Source: Hyphomicrobium sp. (GTDB lineage: Bacteria; Pseudomonadota; Alphaproteobacteria; Rhizobiales; Hyphomicrobiaceae). Taken from it: a stretch of 64,000 bases of DNA. Positions 37,136 to 46,039 of the stretch are shown here, piece by piece. The DNA lies in the NCBI GenBank assembly GCA_022843145.1, contig JALHOF010000001.1, positions 372,001-436,000 on the forward strand. Direction: 5' to 3'. The notes beneath the pieces are model-generated. The model searched no databases, was not told where the DNA came from, and saw nothing but the letters and a program-made list of their open reading frames with translations. Both the position numbers and the translations under genes were made by a program. Positions within the stretch are counted from its first letter, which is position 1. The number at the start of each line of letters is the position of its first letter.

Positions 37136-37873
37136 TTACGCCCAGATTTCCATCCTAAGCCCACGCTTGTCGCGCGGCGGATCGGCTGGAAATCGTTGCG
37201 CAGCGCCGGTTGCGATACGTGCGGCGGTCCACGAGGCCGCGGCGGCGTCCACGAGATCGTCGGCTCCGGCAGCGGCGGCGCTCCAGCCCGCGCGGCAGAA
37301 TATCGCATCCGGATAGCCGGCCGCTTGCAAAAGACAGCGCCGAGCCTCGATACCCGCGGGATTGGGCCGTGACTTCACCTTCTTCGGCAGGTCGAGGGCT
37401 GTGCCGCCGTTCATTGCCCAGAACGACGCCTCCGGATGACATTCCATGACGCGCTCCTGCAGCATGGGCGTCATCAGGTCGTCGATCTCACGGATTTTCG
37501 GAAACAGATGATAGATCTGCTTCGACACCTTCCGCGGCGGGTCCGATGCCGCGAAGGCCGCACTGCACGCCTCGCGATAGTCTCGCTCGCTGACGGCGCT
37601 CCGTGCCGGCACGGAGAACACCGCGGATTGACGGCCTCCGAGGTGGGCACGGGCGGCGACGTCGGCAGCCCTGCCACCCGCCCCCGCGCGCTCCGGCAAG
37701 CCGATAGGCATATCGACGGCGATGACGCTCGGCTGCGGTTCGATCGCCAGGATATCGCGAAACGTTAATGCCAGGATCGTACGTGCCGCCGCCGGATCGT
37801 CGAGCGGCCTCAGGACCACGAGCCATCCGCCGCGACAGCCGTCCACGCCTGCGACGAAGGCCTCATTGATCAC
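37136..37873 (-). CDS. DUF429 family protein (RNase H-like fold)
   Basis: 245 residues from GTG at 37873, which overlaps the stop of the upstream kinase gene (GTGA). The N-terminus AGVDGCRGGWLVV and the IAVDMPIGLPE block are typical of DUF429, with acidic residues in ribonuclease-H-like positions; ERVMECHPEASFWAMNGG is the other conserved block. The role of the family is unknown; a nuclease function has been suggested from the fold. The frame extends further upstream but that part lies inside the kinase gene. Confidence 0.88.
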   Translation of the reverse strand: MINEAFVAGVDGCRGGWLVVLRPLDDPAAARTILALTFRDILAIEPQPSVIAVDMPIGLPERAGAGGRAADVAARAHLGGRQSAVFSVPARSAVSERDYREACSAAFAASDPPRKVSKQIYHLFPKIREIDDLMTPMLQERVMECHPEASFWAMNGGTALDLPKKVKSRPNPAGIEARRCLLQAAGYPDAIFCRAGWSAAAAGADDLVDAAAASWTAARIATGAAQRFPADPPRDKRGLRMEIWA

Positions 37874-38745
37874 GATCGGGCCTCGCCGTTTGCCGAAGAC
37901 GAAGGCCGCTCGAGCGGCCACGCGGGTAGCGCTGCCAGCGCGTGCGGCAGAGCGCTGACCGCAAGCGCGTCGCAGCCAGAGCTTGCCGCAAGCACATGGT
38001 CTACGCCGGCTGTCGCCGCCGCCAAGGCTCGATCGAGGCTTCCGCCCTCGACGCGACTGGCCAGCAAGAGGGCTGCGAACAGGTCGCCGGTGCCGTGCGG
38101 CGCACCAGGCCTTTCGCGCACCCGCGCTTCCACTCGTGTGCCGGGAGCATTCGCAATATTTCGCAGATGGCGCGGGTCGGCGTCGGGCATTGAGGTCGCG
38201 ACGATGGCCGGGCCTTGCAGCATCCCCAGCCACGCCGCCGGGTCGGCCGGCTCGACGGTCCCGGGCACCATTGACGCGCCCGCCAGCCATCCGAGCTCGA
38301 ACCTGTTGGGCGTGATCATGTCGGCCAAAGGCAGCAACCGGTCGCGGATTGCGCCGGCGGCGCGCGGGTCGATGTACAATCCCTTCGGGTGATCGCCGAG
38401 GACCGGGTCGCACAAGTACATGACCTGCCGCGCCGGTTGCCGCGCCCGGACCCGGCTCACGGACTGCGCCGCGAAGTCGACGTGCGCCGCGCTCGGCAGA
38501 TAGCCGGTGAGCAGCCCGTCGATGTTGTCGAGCCAGCCGTTCGCCGCGAGCGCATCGAGCATCTTGCCGAGTTCAACGGGTTCGACCACGAGTCCGCTTG
38601 TCGTCTGGTGTCCCGGATGGTTCGAAAGGATCACCGTCGGCAGCGCGATGACCTCGTGGCCGAGGGCCTGCAGCGCCGGCGTTATGATCGACAATCCGAC
38701 GGCGCCTCGGGCGACTTGGCTGGAAATAGCGAGGATGCGGGCCAT
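37870..38745 (-). CDS. Pyridoxal kinase-like (PdxY/PdxK family) protein
   Basis: 291 residues from the ATG at 38745. The ribokinase-like fold of pyridoxal kinases is visible: ILAISSQVARGAVGLS, TVILSNHPGHQTTSG, CDPVLGDHPKGLYI, DMITPNRFELGWLAG and the catalytic GTGDLFAALLLA with the Asp general base. It probably makes pyridoxal 5'-phosphate by salvage. It is divergent from the malyl-CoA lyase-type gene; the shared 135-bp promoter region carries a pair of palindromes. Its stop overlaps the DUF429 start. Confidence 0.9.
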   Translation of the reverse strand: MARILAISSQVARGAVGLSIITPALQALGHEVIALPTVILSNHPGHQTTSGLVVEPVELGKMLDALAANGWLDNIDGLLTGYLPSAAHVDFAAQSVSRVRARQPARQVMYLCDPVLGDHPKGLYIDPRAAGAIRDRLLPLADMITPNRFELGWLAGASMVPGTVEPADPAAWLGMLQGPAIVATSMPDADPRHLRNIANAPGTRVEARVRERPGAPHGTGDLFAALLLASRVEGGSLDRALAAATAGVDHVLAASSGCDALAVSALPHALAALPAWPLERPSSSANGEARS

Positions 38746-38795
38746 GCGGCACTCCGTTGCGGCCGCGCTTGCGCCCGTAACCAACTCCTGGGTAT

Positions 38796-38842
38796 CCGAC
38801 AAATGTCGGTTTGTCGCGGCAGCGATGACCGACTAATGTCGC
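38796..38842. promoter_or_regulatory. Two palindromic sites 33 bp apart, candidate operator
   Basis: CCGACAAATGTCGG (38796-38809) and CCGACTAATGTCGC (38829-38842) follow the pattern CCGACWAATGTCGS. They are spaced 33 bp, about three helical turns, between the divergent kinase and lyase genes. The second ends 38 bp before the lyase ATG. The spacing on one DNA face suggests cooperative binding of a regulator, which is not identified here. Confidence 0.5.
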
Positions 38843-38880
38843 ACCGCACAAAAAACAACAACGCCGAGAGGTGACCTCCG

Positions 38881-39768
38881 ATGGCCGTTCGTCCACGCCG
38901 CAGCGTGCTGTATATGCCTGGCTCCAACGAGCGCGCGCTCGAGAAGGCGAAGACGATCGCCGCCGACAGCCTGATCTTGGATCTCGAGGACGCGGTTGCG
39001 CCGGACGCGAAGGTCGAGGCGCGCGAGAAGGTCTGTTCGGCGGTCAAGGGTGGCGGCTACGGCCGGCGCGAATTGATCATCCGCGTCAATGCGTTGGAAA
39101 CCCCATGGGGCGCTGAGGATCTGGTCGCCGCCTGTGCCGCCCGGCCCGACGCCATTCTCGTGCCGAAAGTCGCGCGTCCAGGTGACATCATCAGTGCGGC
39201 GAAGATGTTGAAGGCGCAGCATGCGCCAGAATCCATCAAGCTCTGGGCGATGATGGAAACGCCGATGTCGATCATCAACGTGCATGACATTGCTGCTGTC
39301 GGAACCGAGCCCGAGCACCGGCTCGCCTGTCTGGTCATGGGAACCAACGACCTCGCCAAGGAAAGCCGCGCCCGCATCCTTGCCAATCGCTTCGCCGTGG
39401 TGCCGTGGCTCGCCATGACCATCGTCGCCGCCCGCGCCTACGGGCTCGAAGTTCTCGACGGCGTCTACAACAATTTCAAGGATGAGGCGGGTCTGCGCGA
39501 GGAGTGCGAGCACGGCCGAACCTTAGGAATGGATGGCAAGACGCTGATCCATCCCTCGCAGGTTGGACCCTGCAACGAGATCTTCTCGCCGACCGAGGAC
39601 GAGGTGATGTGGTCGCGGAAGATCATGTCTTCGTTCGAGTTGCCCGAGAACGCGCGCCGTGGCGTCATCACCGTCGATGGCAAGATGGTCGAGAGGCTGC
39701 ATCTGGTGCAGGCCGAGCGTACGGTGGCCATCGCCGAGGCGATCAACGACATGCAGAAGGCGGCATAA
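38881..39768 (+). CDS. HpcH/HpaI-type CoA-ester lyase, probable malyl-CoA lyase
   Basis: 295 residues. Family blocks: RRSVLYMPGSNERALEKA, LILDLEDAV (metal-site Glu37/Asp38), the VPKVARPGD and MMETPMSI segments, and MDGKTLIHPSQV. The closest functions are L-malyl-CoA/beta-methylmalyl-CoA lyase and (3S)-malyl-CoA thioesterase. The next gene is a mesaconyl-CoA hydratase-type enzyme five bases away, and that pair is the signature of the ethylmalonyl-CoA pathway, which favours the lyase. A good GAGAGGTGA ribosome site precedes the ATG. Lyase versus thioesterase is not settled by sequence inspection. Confidence 0.88.
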   Translation: MAVRPRRSVLYMPGSNERALEKAKTIAADSLILDLEDAVAPDAKVEAREKVCSAVKGGGYGRRELIIRVNALETPWGAEDLVAACAARPDAILVPKVARPGDIISAAKMLKAQHAPESIKLWAMMETPMSIINVHDIAAVGTEPEHRLACLVMGTNDLAKESRARILANRFAVVPWLAMTIVAARAYGLEVLDGVYNNFKDEAGLREECEHGRTLGMDGKTLIHPSQVGPCNEIFSPTEDEVMWSRKIMSSFELPENARRGVITVDGKMVERLHLVQAERTVAIAEAINDMQKAA

Positions 39769-39773
39769 GGCTC

Positions 39774-40847
39774 ATGGAAGCGACGACATCGACACCCTCG
39801 AAGACCAATCCCGGCAATTTCTTCGAGGACTTCAAGCTCGGCCAGATCATCGTGCACGCGACGCCGCGCACGGTCTCTGCTGGTGATGTGGCGCTCTACA
39901 CGGCGCTTTATGGCCCTCGCTTCGCCGTGCAGTCGTCGGACGCGTTCGCGCGTGCGCTCGGCTATCCGGCGTCTCCGGTCGACGATCTGCTCGCCTTCCA
40001 TGTCGTGTTCGGCAAGACCGTGCCCGATATCTCGCTGAACGCCATTGCCAATCTCGGTTACGCCGAGTGCCGGTTCGAGCATCCGGTCTATCCCGGCGAT
40101 ACCCTCGCGACCGTGTCCGAAGTGATCGGGCTCAGGGAGAATTCGAACAAGGAGACGGGCACCGTCTACGTGCGGTCCACCGGACGCAACCAGCGCGGCG
40201 ACGTCGTCCTCTCGTACGTGCGCTGGGTGATGGTGCGAAAGCGCGACAAGGCGGCAATTTGCGCCGAGACCCTGGTTCCAAAGCTGACGGACCGTGTCGA
40301 ACCGGCGATGCTCGGCGCAGCCGTACCCCGCTTCCTCGGGCACTCCTATGATCTCGCTCTGGCTGGCTCCAAGCACTGCTGGCGCGATTATTCCGTCGGC
40401 GAGAAAATCGACCATGTCGACGGCATGACCGTCGAAGAGGCCGAGCACCAGATGGCGACGCGGCTTTATCAGAACACCGCCAAGGTGCACTTCAATCAGC
40501 ATACCGAAGCCAAGGGCCGCTTCGGCAAGCGCATCATCTATGGCGGCGTCGTCATTTCGCTTGCCCGTGCGCTGTCGTTCAACGGGCTCGGCAATGCATT
40601 CCATCTCGCGGCCATCAATGGCGGCCGCCACGTTGCTCCGTTGTTTGCCGGCGATACGGTCTATGCGTGGTCGGAGGTGCTGGAGAAATCCGAAATCGAC
40701 GGCCGGGACGACGTCGCGGCGCTGCGGACACGTCTCGTCGCGGTCAAGAACCGGGACGCGCGCGACTGTCCACTGAAGACCGGCAGCGGGGAGTATGTCG
40801 AGGGCGTCATCCTCGATCTAGATTGCTGGCTGGTGTTGCCGCGTTGA
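39774..40847 (+). CDS. Tandem MaoC-domain dehydratase, probable mesaconyl-CoA hydratase
   Basis: 357 residues from the ATG at 39774, five bases after the lyase stop. Two hot-dog domains: an N-terminal one (about 15-165, FFEDFKLGQIIVHATPRTV, GDVALYTALYG) and a C-terminal one with the catalytic-type block FNQHTEAKGRFGKRIIYGG. This is the architecture of mesaconyl-C1-CoA hydratase (Mch/Mcd), which hydrates mesaconyl-CoA to beta-methylmalyl-CoA, the substrate of the preceding lyase. Cotranscription is nearly certain. Confidence 0.88.
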   Translation: MEATTSTPSKTNPGNFFEDFKLGQIIVHATPRTVSAGDVALYTALYGPRFAVQSSDAFARALGYPASPVDDLLAFHVVFGKTVPDISLNAIANLGYAECRFEHPVYPGDTLATVSEVIGLRENSNKETGTVYVRSTGRNQRGDVVLSYVRWVMVRKRDKAAICAETLVPKLTDRVEPAMLGAAVPRFLGHSYDLALAGSKHCWRDYSVGEKIDHVDGMTVEEAEHQMATRLYQNTAKVHFNQHTEAKGRFGKRIIYGGVVISLARALSFNGLGNAFHLAAINGGRHVAPLFAGDTVYAWSEVLEKSEIDGRDDVAALRTRLVAVKNRDARDCPLKTGSGEYVEGVILDLDCWLVLPR

Positions 40848-41001
40848 CATCGAGATCTGCCGCGCCGCCGCCAATCCCGACTTTTCAATTGAACGAAGAC
40901 TGATGTTGGTCTGTCGAGGGTTCCCGCGGCAGCCCTTTTCGCTATATTGCAGCCGCGGCACCGGGGTGCGTCGCGTATGGCTCACTTCCGAGGTCGATGA
41001 C

Positions 41002-41577
41002 GTGCAGATGTTGAAGATCGATTCAGTGCCGATCGCCGCTTCCGCGATTTGGTCCGCCGCGTTGTCCATCGCCGCGTCAGTTCTGGCGTTGCTCTGGATG
41101 GTCACGCCCGCGGCGGCGCTCGGTGAGCGCGCGAGGGCCGACGTCAAATCGAAAGACGGCAAGGACCTCGGCTCTATCGAAATGGTGGAGACGATGGCGG
41201 GCGTCATGCTGACCGTGAAGCTCAAGGGCCTGCCGCCGGGCTCGCATGGCTTCCATTTCCATGACGTCGGCAAGTGCGACGGCGACCTTTCGAGCGCCGG
41301 CGCGATCTACAATCCCCTTGGGGCCAAACACGGTTTCCTCAACGAGGAAGGTCCGATGGTCGGCGATCTCAGCAACCTGATCGTCAGCGCCGCGGGCGAG
41401 GTCGAACTCGAAATCCTCAGTCCGTTCGTGACCCTCAACAAGGCGGCCGAGGAATCGCTGTTCGACGCCAACGGATCGTCGATCGTCATTTTCGAGAAGC
41501 CTGACGATTACCAGTCCGAGCCGGAAGGCAATGCTGGCCAGCGTATCGCTTGCGGCGTGGTGACTTCATCCAAGTAA
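41002..41577 (+). CDS. Cu/Zn superoxide dismutase-like protein lacking key metal ligands
   Basis: 191 residues from GTG at 41002 (GAGG eight bases before); an ATG two codons later is possible. Residues 10-40 form a signal or anchor. The Greek-key fold is evident: GFHFHDVGKC, IYNPLGAKHG, VGDLSN, GNAGQRIACGVV. The first two Cu-site histidines (His85, His87), His110, Asp122, Arg181 and the disulfide pair Cys92/Cys184 are kept. The bridging His is Ile102, a Zn His is Met119 and the last Cu His is Phe164. It is therefore unlikely to be an active dismutase. It is in the same direction as the hydratase gene but 154 bp away. Confidence 0.85.
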   Translation: MQMLKIDSVPIAASAIWSAALSIAASVLALLWMVTPAAALGERARADVKSKDGKDLGSIEMVETMAGVMLTVKLKGLPPGSHGFHFHDVGKCDGDLSSAGAIYNPLGAKHGFLNEEGPMVGDLSNLIVSAAGEVELEILSPFVTLNKAAEESLFDANGSSIVIFEKPDDYQSEPEGNAGQRIACGVVTSSK

Positions 41578-41590
41578 TGGATCGAGAATT

Positions 41591-41610
41591 CTGGAAAACT
41601 TCTTTTCCAG
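41591..41610. terminator. Hairpin after the SOD-like gene
   Basis: A perfect 8-bp stem CTGGAAAA / TTTTCCAG with a 4-base loop, 13 bases after the stop at 41577. The stem itself ends in T's but no T-run follows, so it is only a probable terminator. Confidence 0.5.
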
Positions 41611-41810
41611 ATCAGCGAAGTGTTTGATCGCTGTTCCATCGGATGCTTTATCCATACTATGGTTTATGTGCTGCATCGGGCGTGAGTCCCATCCGGCTCA
41701 GTTGCGTATACGTCAGTTTTACTGAGATCTTCGTGTCGCTGGACGTCCGCCTCGCTCTGCCGTGGCGGCTCTTCTATACATCAAGATATTTCAATGACTT
41801 GTGAGGGGAT

Positions 41811-42785
41811 TTGACGAAGCGTGCTGCCGTGGTCGGGGCCGGGTTGGCGGGGCTGGCGTGTGCCAGGGTTCTTCGCAGGGCCGGGCTTTACGTCGAGGTC
41901 TTCGAGCAGGACCGAATCATCGGCGGCCGCATGGCGACGACACGTGTCGGTCTCGACACCTTCGATCATGGCGCTCAGTACCTGACCGCGCGCTCCTCCC
42001 AGTTCAATTCATACATCTCAGAAATGGTCAGCAGCGGCTATGCCGCGCGCTGGACGCCGCGTTCGTCGAGTGGCGAACAGGGTGGTGGCCAGATGTTACC
42101 GTGGTACGTCGGCACGCCGGGGATGGCGTCGATCGTCAGGCCGCTGGCGGAGAGTGTCCGCATCCACAATGGCCGCAAAGTCCACACGATCGAACGTTCG
42201 GACAAGGGCTGGCATATCTGGATGGAGGATGAGACCTCCGTCGGTCCGTTCTCGGCGGTGGCCGTGGCGGTGCCTGCACCGCAGGCGCAGCTTCTTCTCG
42301 GCCGTCTCGACAGCATCGCGGAGCCACTGTCGCGCGTCCGGATGTCGCCATGCTGGGCGCTGATGGTACGCCTCGACGAACGGACCTTGCCCGATCAGGA
42401 CGTCTTCTCCGACATGTCCGAGGTTGTCCGCTGGATCGCACGGAACGGCACCAAGCCGAGCCGCAACACGCGCGGCGAAAGCATCGTCATCCATGCGTCG
42501 CCGGCTTGGAGCCGGCAGACGGAGGATGCCGATCCTGAAGTCGTCGCCGAGGAATTGTGGGGCGAGGTCAGCCATATCCTCGGCCTGCCACCGGTGCGAC
42601 CCGTCAAAATGCTCGCGCATCTGTGGCGGCATGGCCTCGTCGACAGCTCGCTCGGCGAGTCCTACGTCTACTCGAGCGACCATAAGGTGGGTGTGGCCGG
42701 CGATTGGTGTCTGGGCCGGCTCGCCGAACATGCGTTCGACAGCGGCACTAGCCTGGGCCGCGCCATCGTGGCCTCGCTGGTCTGA
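41811..42785 (+). CDS. Renalase-like FAD-dependent oxidoreductase
   Basis: 324 residues. The N-terminal dinucleotide fold AAVVGAGLAGLACARVLRRAG binds FAD, with GGRMATTR and DHGAQYLTAR following as in renalase/NAD(P)-binding amine oxidase-like proteins. The C-terminal FAD loop VGVAGDWCLG...EHAFDSGTSLGRAI is complete. Bacterial renalases oxidise wrongly reduced dihydronicotinamides, a plausible job here. The only in-frame start is TTG at 41811; the GGGG before it is rather close. Confidence 0.85.
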   Translation: MTKRAAVVGAGLAGLACARVLRRAGLYVEVFEQDRIIGGRMATTRVGLDTFDHGAQYLTARSSQFNSYISEMVSSGYAARWTPRSSSGEQGGGQMLPWYVGTPGMASIVRPLAESVRIHNGRKVHTIERSDKGWHIWMEDETSVGPFSAVAVAVPAPQAQLLLGRLDSIAEPLSRVRMSPCWALMVRLDERTLPDQDVFSDMSEVVRWIARNGTKPSRNTRGESIVIHASPAWSRQTEDADPEVVAEELWGEVSHILGLPPVRPVKMLAHLWRHGLVDSSLGESYVYSSDHKVGVAGDWCLGRLAEHAFDSGTSLGRAIVASLV

Positions 42786-42925
42786 CGACACCCCCGCGCC
42801 GCAGCCCTGCCGCACGGACATGGCGGTTCCGCCGAATTATCGGACGTCTTTGTCATTTGGCGAATTGCGGCGTTGCCGTCCGGCGGGCTAGAAGCGACAT
42901 CGAAGCAACCCCGGGAACGAACCGA

Positions 42926-43339
42926 ATGGCTGTCGCGAAGTCTACGCGCGGAAACGTGAAAGTCGATCGTCCGCTGTCACCGCACCTGCAGATCTACTCG
43001 CCATTGATCAACATGGTGATGTCGATCCTGCACCGGATGACGGGGGCGGCGCTTTATTTCGGTAGTTTGCTGCTGGCCTGGTGGCTGATCGCGGCGGCAA
43101 CCGGACCCTCCTATTTCAACTACGTCAATGGTCTCCTGGGCAGCCTGCCCGGGCGCATCGTGCTGCTCGGGTTCACGTGGGCGCTCGTGCATCATGCGCT
43201 GGGCGGCATTCGCCATTTCATCTGGGACACCGGTCGCGGCTATGACCTCAAGACGATCGACGCCATGTCGTGGGGGTCGATCATACTGTCGGTACTGCTG
43301 ACGGCGCTGATTTGGGCCGCCGCGCTCTGGCTCAAGTGA
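42926..43339 (+). CDS. sdhC: Succinate dehydrogenase cytochrome b556 subunit
   Basis: 137 residues with three membrane segments. RPLSPHLQIY, SILHRMTGAALYFG and ALVHHALGGIRHFIWDTG are family blocks; a His in the last block (His89/90) is the expected heme b ligand, and the Ser/Arg around HRMTG form the quinone site. It begins the sdhCDA group and is followed by sdhD after 25 bp. Confidence 0.95.
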   Translation: MAVAKSTRGNVKVDRPLSPHLQIYSPLINMVMSILHRMTGAALYFGSLLLAWWLIAAATGPSYFNYVNGLLGSLPGRIVLLGFTWALVHHALGGIRHFIWDTGRGYDLKTIDAMSWGSIILSVLLTALIWAAALWLK

Positions 43340-43364
43340 GCTGATATTTCTGAAGGATCGATCG

Positions 43365-43757
43365 ATGAGCACGAACTCGACGATGCGTACGCCGCTGAAG
43401 AATGTCCGGAGACTCGGCTCCGCCAAAGAGGGCGCCGATCACTTCTGGAAGCAGCGCGTGACCGGCGTCGCCAATTTGGTATTGGCCGTGTTTTTGATCT
43501 GGCTCCTGGTCACGCTCGTAGGTGCTGATCATGCCAAGGTCAAATCGACCCTCGCAAGTCCGCTGGTTTCGCTTCCGCTGCTGCTGCTGATCGGCTCGGC
43601 GATGGTCCACATGCGGCTCGGGATGCAGACTATCATCGAAGACTACGTGCATGGCGAGGGGACGAAAATCGTCTGCCTGATGCTGAATACGTTCTTCGCA
43701 ATCATTGTCGGCGCCGCCAGCGTATTCGCGGTGATGCGCCTCACGCTCGGAGCTTGA
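43365..43757 (+). CDS. sdhD: Succinate dehydrogenase membrane anchor subunit
   Basis: 130 residues with three membrane segments. The start (MRTPLKNVRRLGSAKEGADHFWKQRVTGVA) is typical of alphaproteobacterial SdhD, and HMRLGMQTIIEDYVHGE carries the conserved His and the Asp-Tyr of the quinone site. It lies six bases before sdhA. Confidence 0.95.
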   Translation: MSTNSTMRTPLKNVRRLGSAKEGADHFWKQRVTGVANLVLAVFLIWLLVTLVGADHAKVKSTLASPLVSLPLLLLIGSAMVHMRLGMQTIIEDYVHGEGTKIVCLMLNTFFAIIVGAASVFAVMRLTLGA

Positions 43758-43763
43758 TCGGAT

Positions 43764-45602
43764 ATGGCAGCAGCATCTTCCGCCGGGCGCAGCTCGCCGG
43801 CCGTCAACGGCAAGGCCTACACGATCGTCGATCATACCTATGACGTCGTGGTCGTCGGTGCAGGAGGTGCGGGCCTCCGCGCCACGCTCGGCGCCGCCGA
43901 AGCCGGCCTCCGCACCGCCTGCATCACTAAAGTGTTCCCGACGCGCTCACATACCGTCGCCGCGCAGGGCGGCGTCGCAGCGTCGCTTGGCAACATGGGG
44001 CCCGACAATTGGCGGTGGCATATGTATGACACCGTCAAGGGCGCGGATTGGCTCGGCGACCAGGACGCCATCGAGTATCTGTGCCGCAATGCGCCCGACG
44101 CCGTCTATGAACTCGAGCACTACGGCGTTCCGTTCTCGCGCACCGAGGATGGCCGCATCTACCAACGACCGTTCGGTGGCATGACGACCGAGTTCGGAGA
44201 GGGGCCGCCCGCGCAGCGCACTTGTGCCGCCGCCGACCGCACTGGTCATGCCATGCTGCATACGCTTTATGGGCAGTCGCTGCGCCACGCGGCCGAATTC
44301 TACATCGAGTATTTTGCGCTCGACCTGATCATGGATCAGGACGGGGCCTGCCGCGGCGTCATTGCCATGTGCCTCGACGACGGCACCATCCACCGCTTCC
44401 GTGCGCAGCGCACGGTGCTCGCCACCGGCGGCTACGGACGCGCCTACTTCTCCTGCACTTCGGCGCACACCTGCACTGGCGACGGCAACGCGATGGTGCT
44501 GCGCGCCGGCCTGCCGCTGCAGGACATGGAATTCGTGCAGTTTCACCCGACCGGCATTTACGGCGCGGGTGTTCTCATCACCGAAGGCGCGCGCGGTGAA
44601 GGCGGATACCTGACCAACAGTCAGGGCGAGCGCTTCATGGAGCGCTATGCGCCGCATGCCAAGGATCTTGCGTCACGCGACGTCGTCTCGCGGTCGATGA
44701 CCATCGAGATCCGCGAAGGCCGCGGCGTCGGCGCCGAGAAGGACCACATTTATCTCCATCTCGACCATCTCGATCCGAAAATCCTGCACGAGCGCCTGCC
44801 TGGCATCACCGAGAACGCCCAGGTGTTCGCCGGCGTCGACCTCCGCCGCCAGCCAATCCCGGTCATTCCGACCGTGCACTACAACATGGGTGGCATCCCG
44901 ACCAACTACCACGGCGAAGTGCTGACGTTGAAGAACGGGGATCCCGATACCATCGTGCCGGGCCTGATGGCGATCGGCGAAGCCGCCTGCGTCTCGGTCC
45001 ATGGCGCCAACCGCCTCGGCTCCAACTCGCTGATCGATCTCGTCGTGTTCGGCCGTGCCGCCGGGCTGCGCTGCTCGGAGAAGATCGAGCGCGGCGCCCG
45101 CCAGGCGGATCTTCCGAAGGATGGCGTCGATTTCGCGTTGAACCGCCTCGACCGCTTCCGTCACGCCAACGGCAAGACGCCGACGTCGGCGCTCAGGGCG
45201 CGGATGCAGCGTGTAATGCAGTCGAACTGTGCCGTTTTCCGCGACGGCCCGGTGCTCAAGGAAGGCGTCAAAAAAATCTCCGACATCTGGTCGGATTCAG
45301 CCGACATCCGCGTCACCGACCGGTCGCTCGTCTGGAATTCGGATCTGATCGAGACGCTCGAATACGACAATCTCATCTCGCAGGCTGCCGTCACCGTCGT
45401 CGGCGCCGAGGCACGCAAGGAAAGCCGCGGCGCGCATGCTCGCGAGGATTTCCCCAAGCGCGACGATCAGAACTGGATGAAGCACACGCTCGCTTTTGCC
45501 GACGACACCAAGAAGACCGTGCGGCTCGATGCGCGCCCGGTCCACACCAACACGCTGACCAACGAGATCAAGTACATCGAACCCAAGGCGCGCGTGTATT
45601 GA
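43764..45602 (+). CDS. sdhA: Succinate dehydrogenase flavoprotein subunit
   Basis: 612 residues. It oxidises succinate to fumarate with covalently bound FAD. The Rossmann start [20 protein letters not shown], the FAD-attachment His63 in [13 protein letters not shown], the active-site HPTGIYGAG and ARGEGGYL, and [19 protein letters not shown] are all intact. The normal partner sdhB is not next to it but 3 kb downstream. Confidence 0.98.
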   Translation: MAAASSAGRSSPAVNGKAYTIVDHTYDVVVVGAGGAGLRATLGAAEAGLRTACITKVFPTRSHTVAAQGGVAASLGNMGPDNWRWHMYDTVKGADWLGDQDAIEYLCRNAPDAVYELEHYGVPFSRTEDGRIYQRPFGGMTTEFGEGPPAQRTCAAADRTGHAMLHTLYGQSLRHAAEFYIEYFALDLIMDQDGACRGVIAMCLDDGTIHRFRAQRTVLATGGYGRAYFSCTSAHTCTGDGNAMVLRAGLPLQDMEFVQFHPTGIYGAGVLITEGARGEGGYLTNSQGERFMERYAPHAKDLASRDVVSRSMTIEIREGRGVGAEKDHIYLHLDHLDPKILHERLPGITENAQVFAGVDLRRQPIPVIPTVHYNMGGIPTNYHGEVLTLKNGDPDTIVPGLMAIGEAACVSVHGANRLGSNSLIDLVVFGRAAGLRCSEKIERGARQADLPKDGVDFALNRLDRFRHANGKTPTSALRARMQRVMQSNCAVFRDGPVLKEGVKKISDIWSDSADIRVTDRSLVWNSDLIETLEYDNLISQAAVTVVGAEARKESRGAHAREDFPKRDDQNWMKHTLAFADDTKKTVRLDARPVHTNTLTNEIKYIEPKARVY

Positions 45603-45685
45603 GGCGCGGCGCTGCGTTCGTGTACGCTGGCGTTCGGTTTTGCTAGCCTGCTGCTTAAATGCGTCAGCGGGCGGAGGGACGGCAA

Positions 45686-46039
45686 ATGACAGCCGGGGGC
45701 ACATCGGAGACGCACGCATCAGATGGCCGATGGCTTTGGCCGTTCTGCATGTTTGCAACGGTATGGAACCTCGCCGCGCTCGCTCTCGTGCCGGCGCACA
45801 GTGACTTGGCCGAACCCATCGCCGCCAACCTCGCATTCGCAATCGGCGGCGCGGTGACGTTTGAGCGCTTCGCCGCATATGCGGCGCTGGTGGCCGACGA
45901 TGGCCTCGACAGCATTGCAGCGCGACCGCTGCCGACGGCACTGGCGAAGGTGTTGATCCGGATCTTGATCGCCTTTCTGCTCATCGTCGTCGCGGCCTGG
46001 CTGCACGCCGAACTCGGGCTTTCGGGGTTGTCGGCATGA
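45686..46039 (+). CDS. Hypothetical membrane protein inside the sdh locus
   Basis: 117 residues from the ATG at 45686, which has a GGAGGG ribosome site seven bases before. Three hydrophobic segments (about 17-38, 43-65 and 78-105) suggest an integral membrane protein. No family motif is recognised. Its stop overlaps the start of the next gene (ATGA), so the two are translationally coupled. Confidence 0.7.
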   Translation: MTAGGTSETHASDGRWLWPFCMFATVWNLAALALVPAHSDLAEPIAANLAFAIGGAVTFERFAAYAALVADDGLDSIAARPLPTALAKVLIRILIAFLLIVVAAWLHAELGLSGLSA

